NCBI GenBank assembly: GCA_021162125.1
Contig: JAGGZG010000223.1
Location: 1 to 11,264, forward strand
Length of the DNA: 11,264 bases
DNA from: Anaerolineae bacterium
Lineage (GTDB): Bacteria; Chloroflexota; Anaerolineae; JACIWR01
Direction: 5' to 3'
The notes below the pieces were generated by a model. That model searched no databases. It was not told the DNA's origin and saw nothing but the letters and a program-made list of their open reading frames with translations. The translations under genes and the position numbers were made by a program. Positions within the stretch are counted from its first letter, which is position 1; every line of letters begins with the position of its first letter. This document shows, piece by piece, positions 1 to 6,220 of this stretch.

Positions 1-10
1 ACGCCCCACG

Positions 11-1456
11 TCAATACGCATTCCGGTCGGTGAAAGCCATGAAGATGGTGCGGATCAGAATCTTGATGTCCAGCCACAGCGACCAGTTCTCGATGTACCA
101 CACGTCGTACTTGGTGCGTTCGGTGATTGAAGTATCGCCGCGCAGGCCGTTCACCTGCGCCCAGCCGGTGATCCCGGCCTTCTCGCGGTGGCGGTCCATG
201 TAGCGGGGGATGCTGCGCTTGAACTGCTCGACGAACACCGGCCGCTCCGGTCGGGGGCCTACCAGACTCATGTCCCCCACCAGGACGTTGATGAGCTGCG
301 GCAGCTCCTCTATAGAAAAGCGGCGCAGAAATGCGCCTAATCGCGTGCGCCGAGGATCGTCTTTCTTGGCCCACACCGGCCCGGTCTCCGCCTCCGCGTC
401 CTGGCGCATAGACCGGAACTTGAGACACCAGAAAGGTTTGGCGTCCAATCCCATCCGCTCCTGTGCGTAGAACACCGGCCCCGGCGAATCCAGCTTGATC
501 AGCAGGGCGACGAGCAGCATGAACGGGGAGAGAACCACCAGCGCCACCGCCGAGACCACGATGTCCATCGCCCGCTTCAGCGTCAGCCGCCAGCCGCGCA
601 GGGCGACGTCGCGCACGGTAAGCAGAGGCAGGCCGCTCAGATCGCCGATGCTCACCTGGCTGGCCATGATCTGAAACACGTCGGGGTAGACCTTGATGCC
701 CACCCGGCCCCGCTCGCACAGGGAGATGATGGTCATGATCCGGTCACGGGACGCTTCCGGCAGAGCGACGATTACCTCGCTCACATCTTGCTCCTCAATC
801 ACGCGCGGGATGTCCTCGATCTTGCCCAGGACAGGAACATCTACTGCTGCTGTGTGGTTATTCGTCTCATCGTTGCTGCCATTGCTGCCGCCGTTGCTAT
901 CGCTGATGAAACCCACCACGCGATAGCCCAGGCTGGGCGAGTAACGGACCTTCTGCCAGATCATCTGTCCCACGTCATTGACACCGACGATGAGCAGCCT
1001 GTCCTCCCCCCACCCCCGCGCCTGGAGTGCGCGCTGGATACGCGAGTGCGCGAAGCGTCCCACGGCCACCAGGAACAGGGTCAGCAGCCAACTGTACATC
1101 ACCATCGTCCACGGGTAGCCCAACTCCACCACGCTATCCCTGAAGAAGAACGAGGTCAGGGCGATGGAAATGATGGTGCCCACCGACACAGCACCGAAAA
1201 TGGACGATGCCTCCTCAATCAAAGAGAGCGCCCGTTGCCGGTGGTACAGGCGGTAGAAGAAGAACACTGTGATCATAGCCAGCGCATAGATAGCCATCAT
1301 CCCCGCGTAGTCGCGGAAAGGGCCGATGTTCTGCGCCGGCATCCTCCAGGGAATCCGCAGCCGGAGCTCGTAGGCGAGAAAGAAGGCCAACACGACCATC
1401 GCCACGTCTATTAGCAGGAGCGAGACGGCAAAGATAACTTTCGCCTGGCGTTTCAA
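11..1456 (-). CDS. Polyprenyl-phosphate sugar phosphotransferase (exopolysaccharide initiation)
   Basis: This 481-aa integral membrane enzyme should transfer a sugar 1-phosphate from a UDP-sugar to undecaprenyl phosphate, the first step of exopolysaccharide or glycan assembly. The N-terminal part has about four hydrophobic segments (roughly residues 8-29, 50-69, 86-105, 116-134). A CoA-binding-like Rossmann domain follows (RLLIVGVNDVGQ near 153-164). After a membrane-entry helix (about 296-320) comes the catalytic domain with KFRSM (346-350), DDPR (366-369), SIEELPQLINVL (381-392) and GDMSLVGPRPERP (394-406). Length and layout match the large polytopic WbaP/WcaJ/CpsE type. The start is TTG, overlapping the TGA stop of the upstream glycosyltransferase as TTGA, with a GGGAGG Shine-Dalgarno four bases ahead, so translation is probably coupled. 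Oddities are a Gly/Ser/Asn-rich insert near 188-203 and Glu in place of the usual Asp in the DE dyad (383-384). Family assignment is secure; the sugar donor cannot be read from sequence. Confidence 0.93.
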   Translation of the reverse strand: MKRQAKVIFAVSLLLIDVAMVVLAFFLAYELRLRIPWRMPAQNIGPFRDYAGMMAIYALAMITVFFFYRLYHRQRALSLIEEASSIFGAVSVGTIISIALTSFFFRDSVVELGYPWTMVMYSWLLTLFLVAVGRFAHSRIQRALQARGWGEDRLLIVGVNDVGQMIWQKVRYSPSLGYRVVGFISDSNGGSNGSNDETNNHTAAVDVPVLGKIEDIPRVIEEQDVSEVIVALPEASRDRIMTIISLCERGRVGIKVYPDVFQIMASQVSIGDLSGLPLLTVRDVALRGWRLTLKRAMDIVVSAVALVVLSPFMLLVALLIKLDSPGPVFYAQERMGLDAKPFWCLKFRSMRQDAEAETGPVWAKKDDPRRTRLGAFLRRFSIEELPQLINVLVGDMSLVGPRPERPVFVEQFKRSIPRYMDRHREKAGITGWAQVNGLRGDTSITERTKYDVWYIENWSLWLDIKILIRTIFMAFTDRNAY

Positions 1457-2436
1457 TGAACCTCCCCCCTGACCAGGGGCTTACCTCCCCCTTTGAGTAC
1501 TTCCTTGAGCACTACCATCCCCCCGCGCAATACGATTCCGCCCACGATCAACCACCCCAGCCAGAAAGGGGTGGTGGCCGCGTAGTGCTTGCGATAAAAA
1601 ATATACATGGCCCGATAGAACTCGTAGCGCGTCTTCGGGCGGATCACGCGGTCTCCCCGGCTGGCCGCCTCTTTGTAATGCAATACAGTGATTTCCGGAT
1701 TGTAGAATACTTTCCAGCCAGCGCGCTTCATGCGGTAGGCCCAGTCCAGGTCCTCACCGTACATCCAGAAAGTTTCGTCCAGAAGACCCACCTGCTGGAT
1801 AGCTTCCCGGCGGATCATCATACAGGCCCCCACCACCGAATCCACCTCGGCCACCTCACCGGGGTCCAGGTAGGTGAGGTTATACCGTCCAAAACGGCGA
1901 CTGTGGGGGAACAGCTTGCTCAGCCCGACCAGGCGATAAAAAGCCACCTCGGGCGTGGGGAAACTGCGGCGACAGGCCAGGTCCAGACTGCCATCAGGGC
2001 GCACCAGGCGCGGGCCCGAGGCTCCAGCCTCGGGATGTGCATCCATGAAGGCCAGCATCCCGGCCAGCGCGGACGGCGGCAGGATGGTATCCGGGTTGAG
2101 CAGGAGCACGTAGCGGGGCAGTTCGGCGGTAGAGGTGGGGTTTTCGGGCGATGGATTTGCCCCCGTGTCTCCACCTTCCACCTCCGTGAAACCGAACGCA
2201 CGCAGGCCCAGGTTGTTGGCGTAGGCAAAGCCGCCGTTAACGGGGCTTTCGATCACGCGCGCCTGCGGAAATTCCGCGCGCACCATCCCGGCACTGCCGT
2301 CGGAGGAGTGATTATCCACGACGCAGACCTGGAAGCGAAAATCGCCCCGGCTGTCGTACACCGAGGCCAGACAGTCCCGCAATAAGTCACGGGTGTTGTA
2401 GTTTACGATGACAATCGCCAAATCGAGCAAAGACAC
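1453..2436 (-). CDS. Glycosyltransferase family 2 (rhamnosyltransferase-like), C-terminal membrane segment
   Basis: A 327-aa GT-A fold glycosyltransferase that would add a sugar from a nucleotide donor to a lipid-linked glycan at the cytoplasmic membrane face. Visible motifs are VIVNYN (9-14), VVDNHSSDGS (39-48), NGGFAYANNLG (67-77), the NPD metal or nucleotide-binding site (114-116), GACMMIRREAI (202-212) and the acidic catalytic-base stretch YGEDLDWAYR (226-235). This set is typical of the WbbL/rhamnosyltransferase-like subfamily. A hydrophobic segment near 291-310 probably anchors it. The region 84-106 is a Gly/Pro/Thr/Glu-rich insertion between the NGGF and NPD motifs, absent from typical members, and looks like expanded repeat DNA. 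The start is GTG with only a weak G-rich upstream stretch; an in-frame TAA 18 bases upstream rules out a longer form, but the nearby in-frame TTG at 2430 is possible. The gene sits directly upstream of the sugar phosphotransferase. The substrate is unknown. Confidence 0.9.
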   Translation of the reverse strand: MSLLDLAIVIVNYNTRDLLRDCLASVYDSRGDFRFQVCVVDNHSSDGSAGMVRAEFPQARVIESPVNGGFAYANNLGLRAFGFTEVEGGDTGANPSPENPTSTAELPRYVLLLNPDTILPPSALAGMLAFMDAHPEAGASGPRLVRPDGSLDLACRRSFPTPEVAFYRLVGLSKLFPHSRRFGRYNLTYLDPGEVAEVDSVVGACMMIRREAIQQVGLLDETFWMYGEDLDWAYRMKRAGWKVFYNPEITVLHYKEAASRGDRVIRPKTRYEFYRAMYIFYRKHYAATTPFWLGWLIVGGIVLRGGMVVLKEVLKGGGKPLVRGEVH

Positions 2437-2454
2437 CCCCGCTGCCTGGGTTTA

Positions 2455-2551
2455 ACCCTCCCGCAGGTTCTGGCTACGCTTCGGCGGAGCTTATAGTGAG
2501 TCTTGCGACACCGTTCAGGACAAGCGCTCGCACCGAAACCTGCGGGAGGGT
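2455..2551 (-). repeat. 15-bp perfect inverted repeat with 67-bp interior, in the predicted leader of the glycosyltransferase operon
   Basis: The left arm ACCCTCCCGCAGGTT (2455-2469) is the exact reverse complement of AACCTGCGGGAGGGT (2537-2551). Between them lie 67 bp with a smaller nested hairpin at 2473-2490, which reads on the plus strand as a CGC-TTCG-GCG loop closed by GCT/AGC around one mismatch. The whole element falls between the minus-strand promoter at 2574-2602 and the GTG start at 2436, so the predicted transcript would begin with it. It ends 18 bases before the start codon. Either it is a structured 5' leader, or it is a short mobile or dispersed repeat (MITE-like) that landed in the leader. 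No target-site duplication and no run of T follows it, so it is not a standard intrinsic terminator. Confidence 0.75.
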
Positions 2552-2573
2552 CAGACTTATGCACTCTAACCAT

Positions 2574-2602
2574 ATTCTATCCCAGCCTGACCTTGATGTC
2601 AA
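2574..2602 (-). promoter_or_regulatory. Sigma70-type promoter for the glycosyltransferase pair
   Basis: Reading the minus strand, TTGACA (2602-2597) is followed after exactly 17 bp by TAGAAT (2579-2574). The -35 is perfect and the -10 has five of six consensus bases. Transcription would begin near 2567, giving a leader of about 131 nt before the GTG at 2436. The promoter lies just after the stop of the TPR gene, so the two glycosyltransferase genes can be expressed separately from the peptidase-TPR pair upstream. It is a sequence match only. Confidence 0.72.
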
Positions 2603-2624
2603 ACGGGGGCGGGATGCAACAACG

Positions 2625-4004
2625 TTATTTCCCCGTGCACAGATCAACCCCATCCCAGCAGGGCTGGCAGTACGGGTCTATGTCCAGGGCCTTGTCCAGC
2701 CAGGGCAGGCCCTTTTCGCAGCCACGGGCCAGGTCCTCCTGGGAGTAGCCGGGGGCCAGGCCATTGGTCGCCGCGTAGATGTACGCCAGTCCCAGCTCGT
2801 AGTAGTACTCGGCCGAAGTAGCGCCCAGTTGGACGGCCCGCTCGAAGTTGACAATGGCGTCCTCGTAGTTCCGTTTGGCGTAGTAAAGCCATCCCAGGTG
2901 GCCATAGGCACTGGCGTAATTGGGATCGAGTTCGACGGCACGCTCCAGTTCGACGATAGCCCGGTCAGGCTCACCCTTGTAGAAGCCGTACGTCCAGCCC
3001 AGCAGGTCGTATCCCTCCGCGCTATCCGGGTTGATCTCTATCGCCTTCTCGAAGCTGGCGATAGCCTTGTCGTAATCCGGTTTGGACAGTGCCAGGTAGT
3101 TGCGGCCCACGGCGATGTATAGATAACTGAGCCTGGGATGCAGAGCGATGGCCGCCTCGTATTCAGTGATGGCGTTCTTGTAGTCACCCATCACCTCGTA
3201 GACGTAAGCCAGAGTACGGTGGGCGTCCACGCTGCGCTCGTCCAGGGACACGGCCAACTGTGCCTCGTCCAGCGCGTCGTACCAACTGCCCAGGTCGGCG
3301 TATATCTCCGCCAGGTATGCGTGCGCCTCGGCGTAATCGGGATTGATGCGCAGAGCGTTCTTACACTGGCTCTCGGCCTCGGCCAGCAGATTCCGCCGCT
3401 CCCGCTCCAGCACAAAAGTAATGACTTGCTCCTCGTCCACCCCGCCTCTCACCAGGTATTTGTCTTCCGCCAGTCCTGGAATCTGAGGGGATACCCACCA
3501 CAGCGTGTCGTCATCGGCGTAGGGATTGGGGATGGCGATGGTCTGATCATCAAGCGCGGTCTCGTCGGCCTTCTCGACCTCGATCATGTCCGCCGAGAGA
3601 TCCGGCGCCAGCCAGTCCAGGGCAAAGGCCATGACCGCATAAGTCTCAGCCGTCTCTGCCTCCACCAGAGACTGGCCGTATTCCCGCAAGGCGTCGGCCG
3701 CCTGGCCACGCAGTACCATCAGGCGCACCAAGCGTGATAGGGAGATCGTATCCGCAGGGTCCACTGCCACTGCCTGCCGGTAAGCAGCGATGGCCTCGTC
3801 CAGCAGGCCGCCTTCGTAGTATTCCTCCGCCTCGTAAAAATATGATTCGGCCGTGCGCGTCGGCGTGGGAGTGGGCTCGAAGGGTCGTGCCCACTGGGGC
3901 TGCTCGGCGATGATGTACACGCCGAAAAGAATGAGTATGGTGAGAATCAGAACCCGCCACGGTGACGATGTTTTCTTCCGGCGGCGGGGTGGCCCCAGAT
4001 ACAT
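2625..4004 (-). CDS. Membrane-anchored tetratricopeptide-repeat (TPR) protein with cysteine-rich tail
   Basis: A 459-aa protein with a basic N-terminus (PRRRKK, 5-11), one transmembrane helix (about 17-33), a Pro/Thr linker (PTPTPTRT, 44-51) and then TPR repeats, so the bulk is probably outside the membrane. One TPR lies near 52-85 and a weaker one near 90-125. After a less regular acidic stretch (about 140-190), a run of five or six units follows from about 200 to 395, with classic features such as ALRINPDYAEAHAYLAEIYADLG and AIEINPDSAEGYDLLGWTYGF. TPR arrays bind partner proteins; no enzyme domain is present. The last 31 residues hold four cysteines (429, 446, 449, 456), including a CxxC, unusual in a protein with only one other cysteine. 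The start at 4004 is supported by AGGAGGAG six bases upstream, overlapping the TAG stop of the peptidase gene. A longer reading frame to 4178 would run inside the peptidase gene and has low-complexity Trp/Ser-rich sequence. The partner is unknown. Confidence 0.88.
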   Translation of the reverse strand: MYLGPPRRRKKTSSPWRVLILTILILFGVYIIAEQPQWARPFEPTPTPTRTAESYFYEAEEYYEGGLLDEAIAAYRQAVAVDPADTISLSRLVRLMVLRGQAADALREYGQSLVEAETAETYAVMAFALDWLAPDLSADMIEVEKADETALDDQTIAIPNPYADDDTLWWVSPQIPGLAEDKYLVRGGVDEEQVITFVLERERRNLLAEAESQCKNALRINPDYAEAHAYLAEIYADLGSWYDALDEAQLAVSLDERSVDAHRTLAYVYEVMGDYKNAITEYEAAIALHPRLSYLYIAVGRNYLALSKPDYDKAIASFEKAIEINPDSAEGYDLLGWTYGFYKGEPDRAIVELERAVELDPNYASAYGHLGWLYYAKRNYEDAIVNFERAVQLGATSAEYYYELGLAYIYAATNGLAPGYSQEDLARGCEKGLPWLDKALDIDPYCQPCWDGVDLCTGK

Positions 4005-4008
4005 GCTG

Positions 4009-4016
4009 CTCCTCCT
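4009..4016 (-). promoter_or_regulatory. Shine-Dalgarno AGGAGGAG overlapping the peptidase stop; fixes the TPR gene start
   Basis: On the minus strand the TAG stop of the peptidase gene runs straight into AGGAGGAG, followed by CAGC and the ATG at 4004. The core AGGAGG sits six bases before the ATG. This supports 4004 as the TPR protein start and suggests translational coupling with the peptidase gene. The same octamer precedes the GTG start of the peptidase gene (6043-6050). Confidence 0.85.
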
Positions 4017-6036
4017 AATCCAGCTCGACCAAACCCATTTTGGCCAGGAGACGAAAGTGCTCGACCAGCAGCTCCACGTCGCGCTGTCCGGTCTCCATCT
4101 CCACGAGATCGGCGATCTCCAGTACGGTGCGTTCGCCATCCGCCCAGTATTGGGCCAGGATGGGCAGTGTGCGCCCACCCTTTTCGCGGGCCTTGACCAG
4201 CTTCCGCCAGCGCTCGCGTTCCTCCGGCGACAAAAGGTGCTGGTGATCCCTCCACGACGCCGGCCCAGGGTAGCGGCGACGGGGGATCATGGCCCCGGCC
4301 CGGGTGGTCCACTCGTCGGGCTCAGGGCGGGCGACCGGTGGCAAGGCATCCAGTCCCAGGGCACTGACTCGCTGGACGAGGGCAGCGCGCACACGGTCCA
4401 ACTCGTGCTCGGCAGCGATAGTCACCTCGTGCTGAAGGTCGGCAATGAGCGCGTCCCCCTCCGGCCACAAGCGACGCAGGGTATCCAGTGCCTCGCGCTC
4501 CCGCCCGACCAGGTAAGCCACGCGCCGCTCCAGGTCGGCGGCCAGGCGGGCCAGCTTCTCCCCATCTTCCAGGGTGAGCATCTCAGTCATCGCCTGTTGG
4601 AGGACCCGGCCCAGCCGCGCTTTGTGGCGGGTCACCATCTCGTGGCCCAGCCAGGTCGTCTCCTGTGGCCCAGCGACGGCCAGGAAATAGGCGTAGGTGG
4701 CCGCCAGCGAGCCAACGTGGGCCAGCATAGCCGGGTCCACCTTGTCCAACGTATCCTCGGAGGTGTGATAGAATTTGTCGGGCCACTGGATGAGCATCGG
4801 CGTGGGCACGCCCACGCTGGGATCAGAGAGGATGTAGTGATCGCTGCCACCGGAGAACGGGGTAACGGCGTGCCGAAACAGGGGGTAGCTTCCCAGACCA
4901 GTGTGGGAGGGCGCGCCGTCAAACAATTCCTCGCGAAGACGTTCCATCAAATCGGGCGCGAAGGAGGGCGTAGCCGCCGGCGGGCGCTCGATCAGAAATG
5001 AGCTGCCACACAGCTCCTGGTTCTGGCCCACCATGTCGAGGTTGACCCCGGCGATTACACGTGGTATCTCGGTCTCGTGCGCAGCCAGATAGGCGAACGT
5101 GCCCGTTATCTCCGGCACCCACAGGAAACGGATGCCCCGCCGGGGCGGTGCCAAACGGCCAGCGCTGATCAGCCGCTGCAATGCGCGCGCTATCTCCAGC
5201 GCCGTGGCCACGCCGGAGGCGTTATCGTTGGCCGAAGGTTGCGGGTGGCAGAGGTGGGCGACGACGATGATCTCCTCCTCCGTCTTGCCAGGGATCAGTG
5301 CCGTTACTACCTCCAGAGATCCATCGTACAGACGGGCGTCCACCATTGCGCGCACCCGCACGGGTTCCCCCCCGTCCTGTGCTTGCTTCCTGATCAGCGC
5401 TCGCAGACGGTCCCCCTCACGGGGGGAGAGCACAAAGCCGAAGCATCTCTGCTCGCCGCCGCGCCACCAGAAAGACGTGTACTGTAACGCATCCGGCAGA
5501 TCAATCCGCTCGCGGACCGGTGGGGCTTTGCGCATCCCATCGAAGAGAATGCCCACCGCGCCGTACTTCTCCACCGCCAGCTCGCATACCCGGCTCACGT
5601 CCCCCTGGGTGAGGACGATTTTACCGCTCAGGTCCAGGCCCTCGTACTCGGACTCTTCCTCACCGTCCTCCAGAACCACGACTTCGGCCTCCCCCTCGAA
5701 GGCAACGCTGCGCTGGATGAGGGAGATGGGGCAATCGCGGAAGTCGGCCAGCTTACGCTGTTCCTTTTCGGGGGATATGAGGTGCAGGGTGGCCTGGCGG
5801 ACATCCCACTCCTGGAACGAACGCGCCGACCAGAACTGGGCCTGTTCGTTGGCCGGGAAAGTCAGAATCTCCGCATCGAGGCCGGCGGCCCGCAGTTCGT
5901 CCAGACAGTACCGGGCGGCCTGGCGGTAGCCTGGGCTGGCCTGGATGCGATGAAACCGGCTGATAGCGGCCACGTAGTTCCGGGCGGCCTCGCCGGAGAA
6001 TTCCTGGCGAATAGCAGTCAATACCTCTTTGAACAC
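4015..6036 (-). CDS. M28-family aminopeptidase-like protein with PA-like insert and C-terminal winged-helix-like tail
   Basis: A 673-aa protein without signal peptide or membrane segment, so probably cytoplasmic. It resembles M28 zinc aminopeptidases and especially the aminopeptidase-like DUF4910/DUF2172 group. Likely metal ligands are His261 (VAHLCHP), Asp271 (ANDNASG), Glu309 (VPEITGT), Asp334 (VNLDMVG) and His424 (YHTSEDT). FSGGSDHYILSD (394-405) is also family-like. A PA-like domain interrupts the N-terminal half (about 105-245, including LDLSGKIVLTQGD). After the catalytic domain there is a charged helical region (about 465-560), and the last 55 residues look like a winged helix (TVLEIADLVEMETG...VEHFRLLAKMGLVEL). 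The EE pair of classical M28 enzymes is PE here, so the usual general base may be absent or replaced. The start is GTG with AGGAGGAG six bases upstream; an ATG five bases earlier is out of frame. It is the first gene after a strong promoter and lies ten bases ahead of the TPR gene. The substrate is unknown. Confidence 0.86.
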   Translation of the reverse strand: MFKEVLTAIRQEFSGEAARNYVAAISRFHRIQASPGYRQAARYCLDELRAAGLDAEILTFPANEQAQFWSARSFQEWDVRQATLHLISPEKEQRKLADFRDCPISLIQRSVAFEGEAEVVVLEDGEEESEYEGLDLSGKIVLTQGDVSRVCELAVEKYGAVGILFDGMRKAPPVRERIDLPDALQYTSFWWRGGEQRCFGFVLSPREGDRLRALIRKQAQDGGEPVRVRAMVDARLYDGSLEVVTALIPGKTEEEIIVVAHLCHPQPSANDNASGVATALEIARALQRLISAGRLAPPRRGIRFLWVPEITGTFAYLAAHETEIPRVIAGVNLDMVGQNQELCGSSFLIERPPAATPSFAPDLMERLREELFDGAPSHTGLGSYPLFRHAVTPFSGGSDHYILSDPSVGVPTPMLIQWPDKFYHTSEDTLDKVDPAMLAHVGSLAATYAYFLAVAGPQETTWLGHEMVTRHKARLGRVLQQAMTEMLTLEDGEKLARLAADLERRVAYLVGREREALDTLRRLWPEGDALIADLQHEVTIAAEHELDRVRAALVQRVSALGLDALPPVARPEPDEWTTRAGAMIPRRRYPGPASWRDHQHLLSPEERERWRKLVKAREKGGRTLPILAQYWADGERTVLEIADLVEMETGQRDVELLVEHFRLLAKMGLVELD

Positions 6037-6042
6037 AGCATT

Positions 6043-6050
6043 CTCCTCCT
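6043..6050 (-). promoter_or_regulatory. Shine-Dalgarno AGGAGGAG deciding the GTG start of the peptidase gene
   Basis: The octamer lies six bases upstream of GTG (6036-6034), which opens the long peptidase frame. An ATG at 6041-6039 is much too close to the Shine-Dalgarno and is in a different frame, so GTG is the best start. Confidence 0.8.
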
Positions 6051-6078
6051 GATTATCCGTGGATTGGCTGCGCGCACC

Positions 6079-6107
6079 ATCATATCACTTTACCGGCCAG
6101 AAGTCAA
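6079..6107 (-). promoter_or_regulatory. Leftward sigma70-type promoter for the peptidase-TPR genes
   Basis: On the minus strand TTGACT (6107-6102), a 17-bp spacer and TATGAT (6084-6079) match consensus at five of six positions in each box. Transcription would begin near 6072, about 36 nt before the GTG start at 6036. It is divergent from, and about 50 bp away from, the rightward promoter for the MFS gene. Confidence 0.75.
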
Positions 6108-6141
6108 GAAGAGAGACAGGGAGAGGGGAGAGAGGGAGAGG
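6106..6141. repeat. Polypurine tract between divergent promoters
   Basis: The plus strand is purine-only over 36 bases except for one C at 6117; 6118-6141 is an uninterrupted 24-base G/A run built from GAG, GGGAG and AGAG units. It occupies the space between the two divergent -35 boxes. Such tracts can adopt unusual DNA structure or arise by slippage; a regulatory role is only a guess. Confidence 0.7.
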
Positions 6142-6159
6142 TGTTACGATGGGAAAAAG

Positions 6160-6188
6160 TTGCTCACAGCAGTGTTTAGGGGTACAAT
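6160..6188 (+). promoter_or_regulatory. Rightward sigma70-type promoter for the MFS gene
   Basis: TTGCTC (6160-6165), a 17-bp spacer and TACAAT (6183-6188). The -10 box has five of six consensus bases and the -35 has four. The predicted transcription start near 6195 gives a short leader of about 26 nt containing the GGAGG ribosome site (6207-6211) nine bases before ATG 6221. This also argues against the longer upstream MFS start, which would precede the promoter. Confidence 0.7.
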
Positions 6189-6220
6189 ATCGCCATTCGT
6201 CACCACGGAGGCCCTGCTTA

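Noticed and set aside
1456..2385. 309-aa open frame on the plus strand
   Set aside because: It is antisense to the GT2 gene, shows no recognisable domain, and its His/Gln/Arg-rich composition is typical of the shadow of a GC-rich gene.
2455..2551. Complete insertion sequence
   Set aside because: Only about 97 bp with no transposase and no target duplication; at most a small non-autonomous element.
4005..4178. N-terminal extension of the TPR protein
   Set aside because: It would overlap the peptidase 3' end, has a Trp/Ser-rich composition alien to the rest, and the AGGAGGAG site and basic-TM start at 4004 fit far better.
3853..5001. 382-aa open frame on the plus strand
   Set aside because: It spans the antisense of parts of two well-supported genes (TPR and peptidase) and encodes a low-complexity protein with no motif.
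6059..6220. Longer MFS start at 6059
   Set aside because: It precedes the predicted promoter, is Arg/Gly-rich without a membrane segment, and 6221 has a well-placed GGAGG.
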